Below, one piece after another: positions 35,998 through 43,558 of a DNA stretch of 64,000 nt. The notes below the pieces were generated by a model, which searched no databases, was not told where the DNA came from, and saw nothing but the letters and a program-made list of their open reading frames with translations. The stretch covers positions 1 through 64,000 of the forward strand of contig NZ_LQBD01000018.1 of the NCBI RefSeq assembly GCF_046630315.1, written 5' to 3'. Positions within the stretch are counted from its first letter, which is position 1, and the number at the start of each line of letters is the position of its first letter. Source of the DNA: Brucella anthropi_A (lineage in GTDB: Bacteria; Pseudomonadota; Alphaproteobacteria; Rhizobiales; Rhizobiaceae). The translations under genes were made by a program, and so were the position numbers.

Positions 35998-37476
35998 TCA
36001 TGTCGAAAGATGCACCAGCGACTGCGCGTCCGTTTCCGTCCTGCGATAAATGCCGACCGATTGTCCGCCGCGCATGACCATGATGCGGTCGGACATGCCG
36101 AGAACCTCATCGATTTCGGAAGAGACCATGACGACGGTCCCGCCTTCGGCGGCAAATTCGCAAATGATGCGGTAAATTTCCTGCTTTGCGCCGACATCGA
36201 CGCCGCGCGTTGGTTCATCAAGCAGCAGAACGCGCGGCTTCCGCAGGAACCATTTTCCAAGTACGACCTTCTGCTGGTTGCCACCTGAAAGCCCGGAAAC
36301 GGCCATCGTGTCATAGGCGACCTTGATCCTGAAGCGCTCTATCATTTCTCTGCTGGCAGACGATTCCTTGCGTCGGTTCATAGCAAAATGCGGACTCATC
36401 TCGGGAAGACTGGCAAGGCAGATATTGTTGCGAACGCTGTCGCCGAGATTGAGGCCGGTGAGCTTGCGATCTTCCGTCACGAAGGCCAGTCCGAGCGCCA
36501 TGGCATCAGAGGGACGCCGGATGGTGATCGGCTGCCCATCAAGCCGAATTGCGCCTTGGGAGGCCTTGTCCAGTCCGAAAAGACAGTTGAATATTTCGGA
36601 ACGGCCCGACCCCATCAACCCGTAAATGCCGAAAATCTCGCCCTTGTGCGCGGTAAAGGAAATGTCGGTTATCTTGCCGGGCGCGCTGAGGCCTGAGACT
36701 TCAATGCCCGGCATTTCTGTCGGCGCATTCGTCTTGATATATTCCTCGCCCAGTTCCCGTCCCACAATCATGCGGATCAACTCCGCGCGCGTGATGCCAT
36801 CGAGGTTGCCGCTGTCGATATAGCTGCCGTCGCGAAATACGGTATAGCTATCAGCGATCTGAAAAATTTCCGACAGGCGATGCGAGACATAGACGATGCC
36901 TTTACCGCTCGCTTTCAGACGTTCAATAGCTGCAAAAAGCTGCTGGGCTTCCTTTTCACCAATAGCCGAGGTCGGCTCGTCCATAAAGATGACCTCTGCG
37001 TCGTGACTGAGCGCCTTGGCGATTTCCACCAGCTGAATCTGAGCAACAGACAGGTTCATCATGAATTGATTGGCGCGGATATTGAACTCCAGCTGGTCCA
37101 GCAGCCTTTGGGCGTTCCGGTTCATGGTCTTGAAGTCGATGCCGCCGAAACGGCGGAGCGGTTCTCTGCCGAGATAAATGTTCTCTGCCACCGTCATGTG
37201 GGGAACGGGGCTCAGCTCCTGTTCAATGATCGCGATCCCCGCCTGCAAGGCTTCGGCAGGACTGGAATATGTCACTTCTTTTCCGCGCCGCCGGATGTGT
37301 CCGTCGTCGCGGGCATGGATGCCCATCAGGATTTTCAGAAACGTGGATTTGCCCGCGCCATTGCCGCCGCAAAGTGCATGCACCGAACCGGCACGCAACT
37401 GCAGCCGTCCGTTCCGCAAGGCAGCAACGCCGCCAAAGGACTTCCTGAGCCCCTCCACATCCAGCAGAAATTCCAA
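35998..37476 (-). CDS. Sugar ABC transporter ATP-binding protein (block D)
   Basis: 492 residues, two RbsA-type ATPase domains. First domain: Walker A GGNGAGKST, VIFMDEPTSAIGEKEA. Second: degenerate Walker A GLMGSGRSE, signature LSGGNQQKVVLGKW and VLLLDEPTRGVDVGAK. It is first in the block D operon (ATPase, permease, binding protein, SDR, DhaK, DhaL). An operator-like repeat (37538-37572) precedes it. GGAGG lies about 8 bases before the ATG on its strand. Confidence 0.93.
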   Translation of the reverse strand: MEFLLDVEGLRKSFGGVAALRNGRLQLRAGSVHALCGGNGAGKSTFLKILMGIHARDDGHIRRRGKEVTYSSPAEALQAGIAIIEQELSPVPHMTVAENIYLGREPLRRFGGIDFKTMNRNAQRLLDQLEFNIRANQFMMNLSVAQIQLVEIAKALSHDAEVIFMDEPTSAIGEKEAQQLFAAIERLKASGKGIVYVSHRLSEIFQIADSYTVFRDGSYIDSGNLDGITRAELIRMIVGRELGEEYIKTNAPTEMPGIEVSGLSAPGKITDISFTAHKGEIFGIYGLMGSGRSEIFNCLFGLDKASQGAIRLDGQPITIRRPSDAMALGLAFVTEDRKLTGLNLGDSVRNNICLASLPEMSPHFAMNRRKESSASREMIERFRIKVAYDTMAVSGLSGGNQQKVVLGKWFLRKPRVLLLDEPTRGVDVGAKQEIYRIICEFAAEGGTVVMVSSEIDEVLGMSDRIMVMRGGQSVGIYRRTETDAQSLVHLST

Positions 37477-37537
37477 TGCATTTCCTCCGCTGGCGACAAT
37501 CAGCGCTGCCGCCGGTTTCGACGATCAAGCCGTCGTT

Positions 37538-37572
37538 TTGACAATATTCGATAAATGATCGACAAATGTCAA
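37538..37572. promoter_or_regulatory. Imperfect operator-like repeat upstream of block D
   Basis: TTGACA (37538-37543) and TGTCAA (37567-37572) face each other, and the right arm reads GACAAATGTCAA, the same core as the mtnK operator. It lies about 60 bases before the block D ATPase. It may bind the SorC-DhaK fusion or the SorC protein. Confidence 0.45.
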
Positions 37573-37699
37573 CATTTCATATAAGAAGGATAAAAAGGAA
37601 AGTGACATCAGTGATGATGGTAGTTGGGAGGCACCAATGACGCTTCCATTCAGTGGGTTAGTGTACTCAGGCCGGTCGGCAGGTTTTCAAAAGCGGGGC

Positions 37700-37819
37700 A
37701 GCGCCCATCAGGTAAATTTGGTAATCATGCCGTATGAGCAGATTGTCTAAAATTTTGATCTTGGCTTCAATGCTTGGAAAGATTGCAGTTCTAGAGCTGA
37801 GTCAATCGACGTTATAGTG
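37700..37819 (-). pseudogene. Integrase fragment, degenerate second copy
   Basis: The minus-strand translation (HYNVD*LSSRTAIFPSIEAK, then LIRHDYQIYLMGA) aligns over 40 residues with residues 149-188 of the intact integrase at 38435-40057 (HYNVDRLGSKTAIFPSVDAK, LIRRDYQIYLMGA). One codon is a stop (TGA for CGA). Flanks do not match. It is the remnant of a second, related integrase, evidence of an earlier integration or duplication at this edge. The rest of the 37573-37857 gap holds nothing else recognisable. Confidence 0.8.
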
Positions 37820-37857
37820 GAACGTGTGAAGGCGTTGCGCGACCAAGGGGCAGGATA

Positions 37858-38378
37858 ATGGCAACGATCAGCCCTGTCGATCCCGACCAGTATATCGGCA
37901 CAGTCATATTCGATAGTGCCAGTCAGGTTCATGCCAATCTGCCGTTGGCAAGTACGCACCCGGAGCGCCGTCCGCTTGCCCGTGGCGCGGTTGGCGACTT
38001 CGTCTTCGTTGATTGTGAACGCATAAAGATCTTGGAACGGATTACTGAGGTTCGGATTCCTGATGGCGAACGCCTGTCGGTTGAACCCCGTTTGGGGGCT
38101 ACGTTGTCTCCGAACCCAATAGGCCGTATCCAGTTGTTGGCTAGCGTGGCTAATGGCGACACTGGGCTCGCTCGCGGAGTTAATACCTATCCCAAGATTG
38201 GCGACGGAATATTTTTGGCGAGCGCTGAAGTATTAGCGAATATGATAAACAACGCCACCAAAGCGGATGAGATCAACATTCCGATAGGGCGATTGAGGCC
38301 GGTAACAGTAGCGTCACAGTTGACTTGACGCCCGAAAAACTCTTTGGCCGTCACTGTGGCATCTTTGGTGCCACCGGC
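37858..38378 (+). pseudogene. HerA-like ATPase, frameshifted and cut in Walker A
   Basis: Starts at ATG 37858, overlapping a stop (TAATG) of a 13-residue upstream remnant (VERVKALRDQGAG). The N-terminal barrel is clear: YIGTVIFDSASQVHANLPLA, GAVGDFVFVD, NPIGRIQLLASV, YPKIGDGIFLAS. The frame stops at 38328, but the alternative frame continues EAGNSSVTVDLTPEKLFGRH then CGIFGATG, so one base was lost at about 38295. The last motif is the Walker A start; the sequence then changes at about 38378 and never reaches GKS. Compared with the left-hand HerA remnant it is a different family. Confidence 0.75.
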
Positions 38379-38434
38379 GCGGTTCAGAGCATGATTGAGA
38401 ACATACATCAGAAGGAAGTTACAGCGAAAAAAGA

Positions 38435-40057
38435 TCATGCCAGCACTTCCGCTTCCGTATAGCCGCGTGCGACCTGCGTGATAGCTGCAATCTGCTTCGC
38501 GGTAAGCTGAGGAAGTAGCCGAACCAGTTCGTCGGCATCGTGGCGTACAACATTGGCTCGAATGTCGTCGAAGGCGGCAAGCTGTTCGTCGATATTGAGC
38601 CTTGCATAGTAATGATCGGTTGTTGTCACATGTTCATGGCCGAGGTTCTGGCTCCATGCCTTTCTGAGTTTCGCTGTATTGCAGAGATTGTTGCCTAAAA
38701 GCGCCAAAGTTCTACGGATGGCATGTGGATTAAAATAAGGAAGCTCCACGGTCGCACATGCGCGCTTGATAATCTTGCGCACCGTACCCTGATCCAGAAG
38801 GGGTGGGATTTCATCAGGAGACCTCTCACGTCGAATGGGATCGGTGGCTCTTGGAAAAAGAGGCGTCGAGTGATTTTTATGAATGGTTTGAAGTCCTGCA
38901 ATCCAGTTTATGAATATTGCTTCAATGTCATCGCCGACAGGGAACCAAGCCGTTTGCATGGCCTTAGAGTTTTTCGTTTTTACGACACGAGGATCTTGGC
39001 GAATGCTGCGCCTTTCCAGATCGATGTGCTGGAGCTGAAGCGTCAGAAGCGCGCTAATGCGAACGCCACTGATGAGCATGAATGCCAGCAGCGCCTGATC
39101 TCGCTTTTGCACGAAGTTTTCAGCCGGCATCGCAAGGATCATCGTGCGAACCTGTTCAAGGGATGGAGTCGTCCGGTCTTCCTCACGGACAGCCGCGAGG
39201 GCACTTAATTCTCGTGAAGGCGCGAAATATATCGATAGCCCCTTAGGCATCGGCTTGGCTGGGGCGACTGTTTCAAGCCAATGGAAGAATTTTTTCAGAT
39301 CGAGCAGTGTGTGCACAATGGTTGAAGCCGCGCACTGGTCGGAAGTTCCGGCAGATCGCTTTGCTTCAAGCGCTCTCTTGAAGGCAATGACGGTGTCACG
39401 CGTAATTGCACTATAGTTGTGATGAGCGGTGAAATTATCGAACTGGGCGATATGGCGAAGGGCGGCGATCACGGTTTTTTGGGAAAACCCTTCAGCGCCC
39501 ATCAGGTAGATTTGGTAATCACGCCGTATGAGAAAATTGTCGGAATTTTTAGTCTTGGCGTCAACGCTCGGAAAAATCGCAGTTTTAGAGCCGAGTCGAT
39601 CAACGTTATAGTGGGCTTCCTGATTTCTGGAATTGAGATCGGCTTCCCGCTGAATCAGGTCAATTTCACCCGGCGAAATGAATTTATACGCATCACCGCC
39701 GGTAATTGGGCATTCCATTATCAGGCGGGGACTATCAGCCTCATTTCGTTCAATTCGATATGAATTGATCTGGAGCTGGTGCGATTGCTTGCAATGGACG
39801 CAATAAACTTCCGTCAAGGTCAGAGGACGTGACTTCTGACGCCTGTACCAAGTATGAAAGGCATTCAGATCCTGGCCCAGATAAAGGTCGGTTACGCCCC
39901 GGATTGCCGGAAGCCCCTGCTTCTTCCAGGCTGTTAGGGTGTTGGGCGTGATGCCATACAGCTCCAGCACCTCATCGGTGGCATAAATCCAGTGAGATTT
40001 TGCTGCTCGGCTGTTATGACGTCGGCTGTTACGAGCGATCGAACGGAGGCTGGGCAT
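38435..40057 (-). CDS. Site-specific tyrosine integrase of the island
   Basis: 540 residues from the ATG at 40057. N-terminal: a helix-turn-helix-like part (LELYGITPNTLTAWKKQGLP, residues 32-50) and CVHC. Core-binding SAM-like region near 190-260. Catalytic residues appear complete: Arg333 (SGVRISALL), Lys near 360-363, His445 and Arg448 (NPHAIRRTLA), His474/476 (GHEHVTTTDHYY) and Tyr483/484. It starts one base before the end of the AlpA-like gene. It lies near the 3' end of tRNA-Ser, the usual setting for an integrase that inserts islands into tRNAs. Confidence 0.9.
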   Translation of the reverse strand: MPSLRSIARNSRRHNSRAAKSHWIYATDEVLELYGITPNTLTAWKKQGLPAIRGVTDLYLGQDLNAFHTWYRRQKSRPLTLTEVYCVHCKQSHQLQINSYRIERNEADSPRLIMECPITGGDAYKFISPGEIDLIQREADLNSRNQEAHYNVDRLGSKTAIFPSVDAKTKNSDNFLIRRDYQIYLMGAEGFSQKTVIAALRHIAQFDNFTAHHNYSAITRDTVIAFKRALEAKRSAGTSDQCAASTIVHTLLDLKKFFHWLETVAPAKPMPKGLSIYFAPSRELSALAAVREEDRTTPSLEQVRTMILAMPAENFVQKRDQALLAFMLISGVRISALLTLQLQHIDLERRSIRQDPRVVKTKNSKAMQTAWFPVGDDIEAIFINWIAGLQTIHKNHSTPLFPRATDPIRRERSPDEIPPLLDQGTVRKIIKRACATVELPYFNPHAIRRTLALLGNNLCNTAKLRKAWSQNLGHEHVTTTDHYYARLNIDEQLAAFDDIRANVVRHDADELVRLLPQLTAKQIAAITQVARGYTEAEVLA

Positions 40058-40058
40058 G

Positions 40059-40508
40059 TCAGCATTCCTTCGAACGGTTTTCAAAGGCAAGTAGCTGGCT
40101 CAGACGCCAGCGCGTCGTGCCTTGCCGCAAAATACAAGGTTTGGGAAACGACTGATCTTCTTTGGACCAGCGCCAGATAGTTGCAACGCTGACGCCATAC
40201 CGGCGGGCTACCGCGCGAACCGATAAGTACTTTTCGTCTTCGGTAGACGGCGCATCGTATCCGGCAGGCACGGCAATTTGCTTATCAGGGGCCTTGGATT
40301 TTACTGTTCGTACGGGCTGAGTGGGTTGAGGGACAGGAGCGCGACCTTTGATATCCCCATAAGTGAAGGGCGTGTCCGGTAGGGGGACGATATCGGGAAC
40401 ACGGTCTGGAGATGGGTGCCCTTCAACCGGAGCAGGCTGTGCGTGATTTTGACCGTCGTCGCGGCGCTCATCGGTATTGAGGAGCGAAAGCTGCGTAATC
40501 GTATTCAT
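40059..40508 (-). CDS. AlpA/excisionase-like DNA-binding protein
   Basis: 149 residues from the ATG at 40508. The C-terminal ~60 residues form a MerR/AlpA-type helix-turn-helix: EDEKYLSVRAVARRYGVSVATIWRWSKEDQSFPKPCILR then TTRWRLSQLLAFE. The N-terminal half is proline- and charge-rich (PQPTQPVRT) and disordered-looking. It is the first gene of a two-gene unit with the integrase. AlpA-like proteins regulate integrases or act as excisionases. Confidence 0.8.
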   Translation of the reverse strand: MNTITQLSLLNTDERRDDGQNHAQPAPVEGHPSPDRVPDIVPLPDTPFTYGDIKGRAPVPQPTQPVRTVKSKAPDKQIAVPAGYDAPSTEDEKYLSVRAVARRYGVSVATIWRWSKEDQSFPKPCILRQGTTRWRLSQLLAFENRSKEC

Positions 40509-40771
40509 GACGAACTCCAACTCACCGCTTAAGCAGCAAGTTTCGATCTGAAGCACGTCATGCGCGAATGTTGATGTTCAGCGATTCTCTCAATTAATCG
40601 CTATGCAAACGAATCTCTCTCATCGTATTCTATTTGGCAATAGCTAATTCTCCACAGGCGTGCGCGATTGCTAAACGCCTAGCACAGGTTTGCCTTGATG
40701 GGCTAAATGATGGGCCGATAAACAAAAGCAAAAGATTAGTGTAGGAAAATCAAAAATTTAAGTGGGAATTA

Positions 40772-40861
40772 TGGCGGAGAGGGAGGGATTCGAACCCCCG
40801 ATGGAGTTGCCCCCATGCCGCATTTCGAGTGCGGTGCTTTCAACCACTCAGCCACCTCTCC
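40772..40861 (-). tRNA. serCGA: tRNA-Ser (anticodon CGA)
   Basis: The minus strand folds as a class II tRNA with acceptor GGAGAGG paired to CCTCTCC, encoded CCA at 40772-40774, a D-arm GTGGCTGAGTGG, anticodon stem CCGCA / TGCGG with loop CTCGAAA (anticodon CGA), a long variable arm and T-arm GGGTTCGAATCCC. The 3' end points towards the integrase, 263 bases away. No second copy of the 3' half was found in the window, so the other attachment site lies outside or is lost. Confidence 0.95.
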
Positions 40862-41214
40862 GCGTTATGCAGCACTGTAAAACGACCCTTGAAGAATCGC
40901 ACAGTAACGAGCATCAAAAGCGAATGCCGAGCGTGCAGCGGCTCAATAACGGCCCTGCGCCGATTAGACAAGAGCTAATTTGCATTCCGGTGTGAAAATT
41001 CTTGACTTTTTTGCCGCTTCAAACCTATAAGCACCAGACCTTGGGCGTGGGGTGATCCGCGCCTATTGTTTTGATTGCAGATTCCGGGCTTTTCCGGGCT
41101 GCCATCAAGGGCCGGAAGCCCGCTCATCAACCGACTGATAAAAAGACGGCCCATCGCTCCGACGCCAATGTCGTAGATCGTGAGAGCCGGACCGAACAAC
41201 CGAAAGGACAACAA
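40862..41214 (+). promoter_or_regulatory. rplU promoter and leader
   Basis: TTGACT at 41002-41007 and TATAAG at 41026-41031, 18 bases apart, form a strong sigma-70 promoter. Transcription would start near 41038, leaving a leader of about 175 bases before rplU. The leader holds short inverted pieces (CCGGGCTTTTCCGGGC) but nothing I can assign. No gene lies in this stretch. Confidence 0.6.
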
Positions 41215-41643
41215 ATGTTCGCAGTCATCAAGACCGGTGGCAAGCAGTACCGCGTTGCCGCAAACGACCTCATCAAGGTCGAAAAAGTTGCTGGCGAAGC
41301 CGGTGACATCGTAGAATTCGCAGAAGTCCTGATGGTCGGCTCGACCATTGGCGCCCCGACCGTCGCCGGTGCTCTCGTCACCGCCGAAGTCGTCGAACAG
41401 GGCCGTGGCCGCAAGGTCATCGCGTTCAAGAAGCGTCGCCGTCAGAACTCCAAGCGCACCCGCGGCCATCGTCAGGAACTGACGACCATCCGCATCTCGG
41501 AGATCCTCACCGACGGTGCAAAGCCTTCCAAGAAGGCCGCCGAGAAGAAGGCTCCGAAGGCAGACGCCGCTGAAGGCGAAGCCGCAAAGCCGAAGAAGGC
41601 AGCGCCCAAGAAGGCCGCAGCCAAGGCCGCAACGGCTGAGTAA
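41215..41643 (+). CDS. rplU: 50S ribosomal protein L21
   Basis: 142 residues from the ATG at 41215; an open frame extends upstream but conservation starts at MFAVIKTGGKQYRVAANDLIKVEK. The L21 core (GAPTVAGALVTAEV, FKKRRRQNSKRTRGHRQ) occupies about 1-105. The remaining tail is Lys/Ala-rich (PKKAAPKKAAAKAA), a common extension in Rhizobiales. It is followed by rpmA with a 25-base gap. Confidence 0.98.
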   Translation: MFAVIKTGGKQYRVAANDLIKVEKVAGEAGDIVEFAEVLMVGSTIGAPTVAGALVTAEVVEQGRGRKVIAFKKRRRQNSKRTRGHRQELTTIRISEILTDGAKPSKKAAEKKAPKADAAEGEAAKPKKAAPKKAAAKAATAE

Positions 41644-41668
41644 ACAGAGAGATTAAAGGAGAACACCA

Positions 41669-41938
41669 ATGGCACACAAAAAAGCTGGCGGTTCCTCGCG
41701 TAACGGTCGCGATTCAGAATCCAAACGCCTTGGCGTGAAGAAGTTCGGCGGCGAAGCTGTGCTCGCCGGCAACATCATCGTGCGCCAACGCGGCACGAAG
41801 TGGCATCCGGGCGCCAATGTCGGCCTCGGCAAGGACCACACGATTTTTGCAACCGTAAACGGCTCCGTGTCTTTCCGTACGAAAGCCAACGGCCGCACGT
41901 ATGTATCGGTTAACCCGATCGCGGAAGCAGCAGAGTAA
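41669..41938 (+). CDS. rpmA: 50S ribosomal protein L27
   Basis: 89 residues, MAHKKAGGSSRNGRDSESKRLGVK followed by IIVRQRGTKWHPGANVGLGKDHT, the canonical L27. It lies near the peptidyl-transferase centre through its N-terminus, which begins directly with MAHKKAGG and needs no processing. The partner of rplU, with AAAGGAG upstream. Confidence 0.98.
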   Translation: MAHKKAGGSSRNGRDSESKRLGVKKFGGEAVLAGNIIVRQRGTKWHPGANVGLGKDHTIFATVNGSVSFRTKANGRTYVSVNPIAEAAE

Positions 41939-42009
41939 GCCGGGCACTCTCATAAAGCACCGGCGTCCCATCGGACCCGGTGCAAATGGCAGCCTCGCCA
42001 AAAGATCGA

Positions 42010-42040
42010 AGGGAAGATGGGATCACCATCTTCCCTTTTT
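42010..42040 (+). terminator. Rho-independent terminator after rpmA
   Basis: GGGAAGATGG-gatca-CCATCTTCCC followed by TTTTT: perfect 10-bp stem and T tract, about 70 bases after rpmA. Confidence 0.92.
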
Positions 42041-42120
42041 GCATTTGGGCGCATCCCGAACGGTGCCAAGCGATTTTCGGGGAGGATGCGTAAAAATGAA
42101 ACGCTCTGGAGGAACGAAAA

Positions 42121-42792
42121 ATGGTTGTCGAAGTTCTGGAAGAAGATTGTTACGGCGCAGGCAGTAGCGAAAGAAGAGACAGTTATACCGATCTGTCGCC
42201 CGGTCCGGCCGATGCAATGGCCCAGGATCTGGCTTATGAGCTGGACTGTCCCGTTCTCGTCACTGAAAGGCTGGTCCTGCGCCCGCCGCATGTCGAAGAC
42301 GTGGATGCGATTTCCTATCTTGCCAACAACGCCCGCGTCTCCGGCATGCTTGCCCGCATGCCGCATCCCTACACGCGTGAAAATGCGGTCGATTTTGTCG
42401 AGCGCGTGCGAAAAGGCGAGATGGGCAATTGCATCTACGCCATCACGCAAGCCGAAACCGGCATCTTCATGGGCTGTTGCGGCATCCATGCGCATAAACA
42501 TGGCGAGGGGCTGGAAATCGGCTACTGGCTGGGTGAACCCTATTGGGGGCATGGCTTTGCCACCGAGGCCGCGCACGCGCTGATTGATCTGGCTTTCCGG
42601 GCGACGGCCATCGAGCGGCTGCATGTCTCGTGCCGCGCCAGCAATGGCGGCTCGCGCCGGGTGATCCACAAATGCGGGTTCCAGTTCAGCGGCATGGGCA
42701 TGGCCGACTCGCTTGCCGCGGGCAATGTGCCGGTCGAGCGCTATGTTCTTGATCGGCGCACCTGGATCGGGCTGAGAAGCTGGCAGTCGTAA
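42121..42792 (+). CDS. GNAT acetyltransferase (RimJ/RimL-like)
   Basis: 223 residues; GGAGG five to eight bases before the ATG supports this start. The GNAT core runs from about 45: LVTERLVLRPPHVEDVDAISYLANNARVSGMLARMP, then EIGYWLGEPYWGHGFATEAAHALID (acetyl-CoA loop GHGFAT) and RLHVSCRASNGGSRRVIHKCGF. This subfamily acetylates protein N-termini or small amines; the substrate is unknown. A ~40-residue N-terminal extension is not conserved-looking. Confidence 0.88.
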   Translation: MVVEVLEEDCYGAGSSERRDSYTDLSPGPADAMAQDLAYELDCPVLVTERLVLRPPHVEDVDAISYLANNARVSGMLARMPHPYTRENAVDFVERVRKGEMGNCIYAITQAETGIFMGCCGIHAHKHGEGLEIGYWLGEPYWGHGFATEAAHALIDLAFRATAIERLHVSCRASNGGSRRVIHKCGFQFSGMGMADSLAAGNVPVERYVLDRRTWIGLRSWQS

Positions 42793-42853
42793 CATCAACA
42801 AGGGGCCTGCGGTGTCGAGATGGGCCGCAGGTCCTCAAATAATGGGGAATGGA

Positions 42854-43405
42854 ATGATGGATACTCACGCAATCGCTCGCGACAGGATCGTGGTGCGTGC
42901 CCTCGAAAAGGGCGATCTGCATCGCTTTCGGGCCATAAGATTGAGCGCCTTGCAGCGTGCGCCGATGGCTTTCGGTTCGAGTTTCGACGAAGAAAACGCC
43001 TATTCGGACAGTGTGTTCGCGCGCCGTCTGGAACAGGTGAACGGCAATGTGGTTTTCGGCGCTTTCGATGGTGAAAACCTGTTGGGAACCGCCGGCATGT
43101 TCCGCCATGATCGCAAGTCCGAGCGCCATCGCGGCACGCTCTGGGGTGTCTATGTGGCACCCGAAGCGCGCGGGCTGGAACTGGGCAAGGCGCTTGTCGC
43201 CAAGGTCATCGAACATGCCGCAAGGCAGGTCGTCGTCCTGGATGCCAAGGTGGTGGCCACGAACGAAGCCGCCAAGCGCGTCTATTATGCGCTTGGCTTC
43301 AAGACTTACGGCATCGAGCCCAAGTCGCTTTATGTGCAGGGCCAGTATCTGGATCAGGAATTGATCTATATCGATTTCACCGATCCTGAATGGAACTCGA
43401 AATAG
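42854..43405 (+). CDS. GNAT acetyltransferase
   Basis: 183 residues from the ATG at 42854. GNAT motifs: RFRAIRLSALQRAPMAFGSSFDEE, GTLWGVYVAPEARGLELGKALVAKVIEHA (acetyl-CoA binding) and NEAAKRVYYALGFKTYGIEPKSLY. The R-G-x-E-L-G-K loop replaces the usual RGxGIG, so cofactor binding may be altered. It is the next gene after the RimJ-like acetyltransferase and ends at a terminator hairpin. Confidence 0.88.
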   Translation: MMDTHAIARDRIVVRALEKGDLHRFRAIRLSALQRAPMAFGSSFDEENAYSDSVFARRLEQVNGNVVFGAFDGENLLGTAGMFRHDRKSERHRGTLWGVYVAPEARGLELGKALVAKVIEHAARQVVVLDAKVVATNEAAKRVYYALGFKTYGIEPKSLYVQGQYLDQELIYIDFTDPEWNSK

Positions 43406-43408
43406 GCG

Positions 43409-43449
43409 AAAACCGGCTTCCTCGACTGTTTGCAGGAAGCCGGTTTTGC
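43409..43449 (+). terminator. Hairpin terminator after the GNAT pair
   Basis: AAAACCGGCTTCCT (43409-43422) and AGGAAGCCGGTTTT (43434-43447) form a perfect 14-bp stem with an 11-base loop; TTTT in the right arm serves as the T tract. Confidence 0.85.
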
Positions 43450-43558
43450 TGTAATTGCAACACACCACAGGCGGGCGCGCGCCCGCATGTCACGATATTC
43501 AGGGCGCGCGCCGCCCAAGGCCTGCCGCGGTGCGGGCATCCAAGAAGGTTACGCTCAG

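Noticed and set aside
37747..37959. Minus-strand frame of 70 residues across the integrase relic and HerA-like start
   Set aside because: It only partly overlaps the relic, in a different frame; the homology to the integrase is in the frame described for 37700-37819.
40509..40771. Possible attachment-site repeat between the AlpA gene and the tRNA
   Set aside because: I could not find any second copy of the tRNA 3' end in this 263-base gap or elsewhere in the window.
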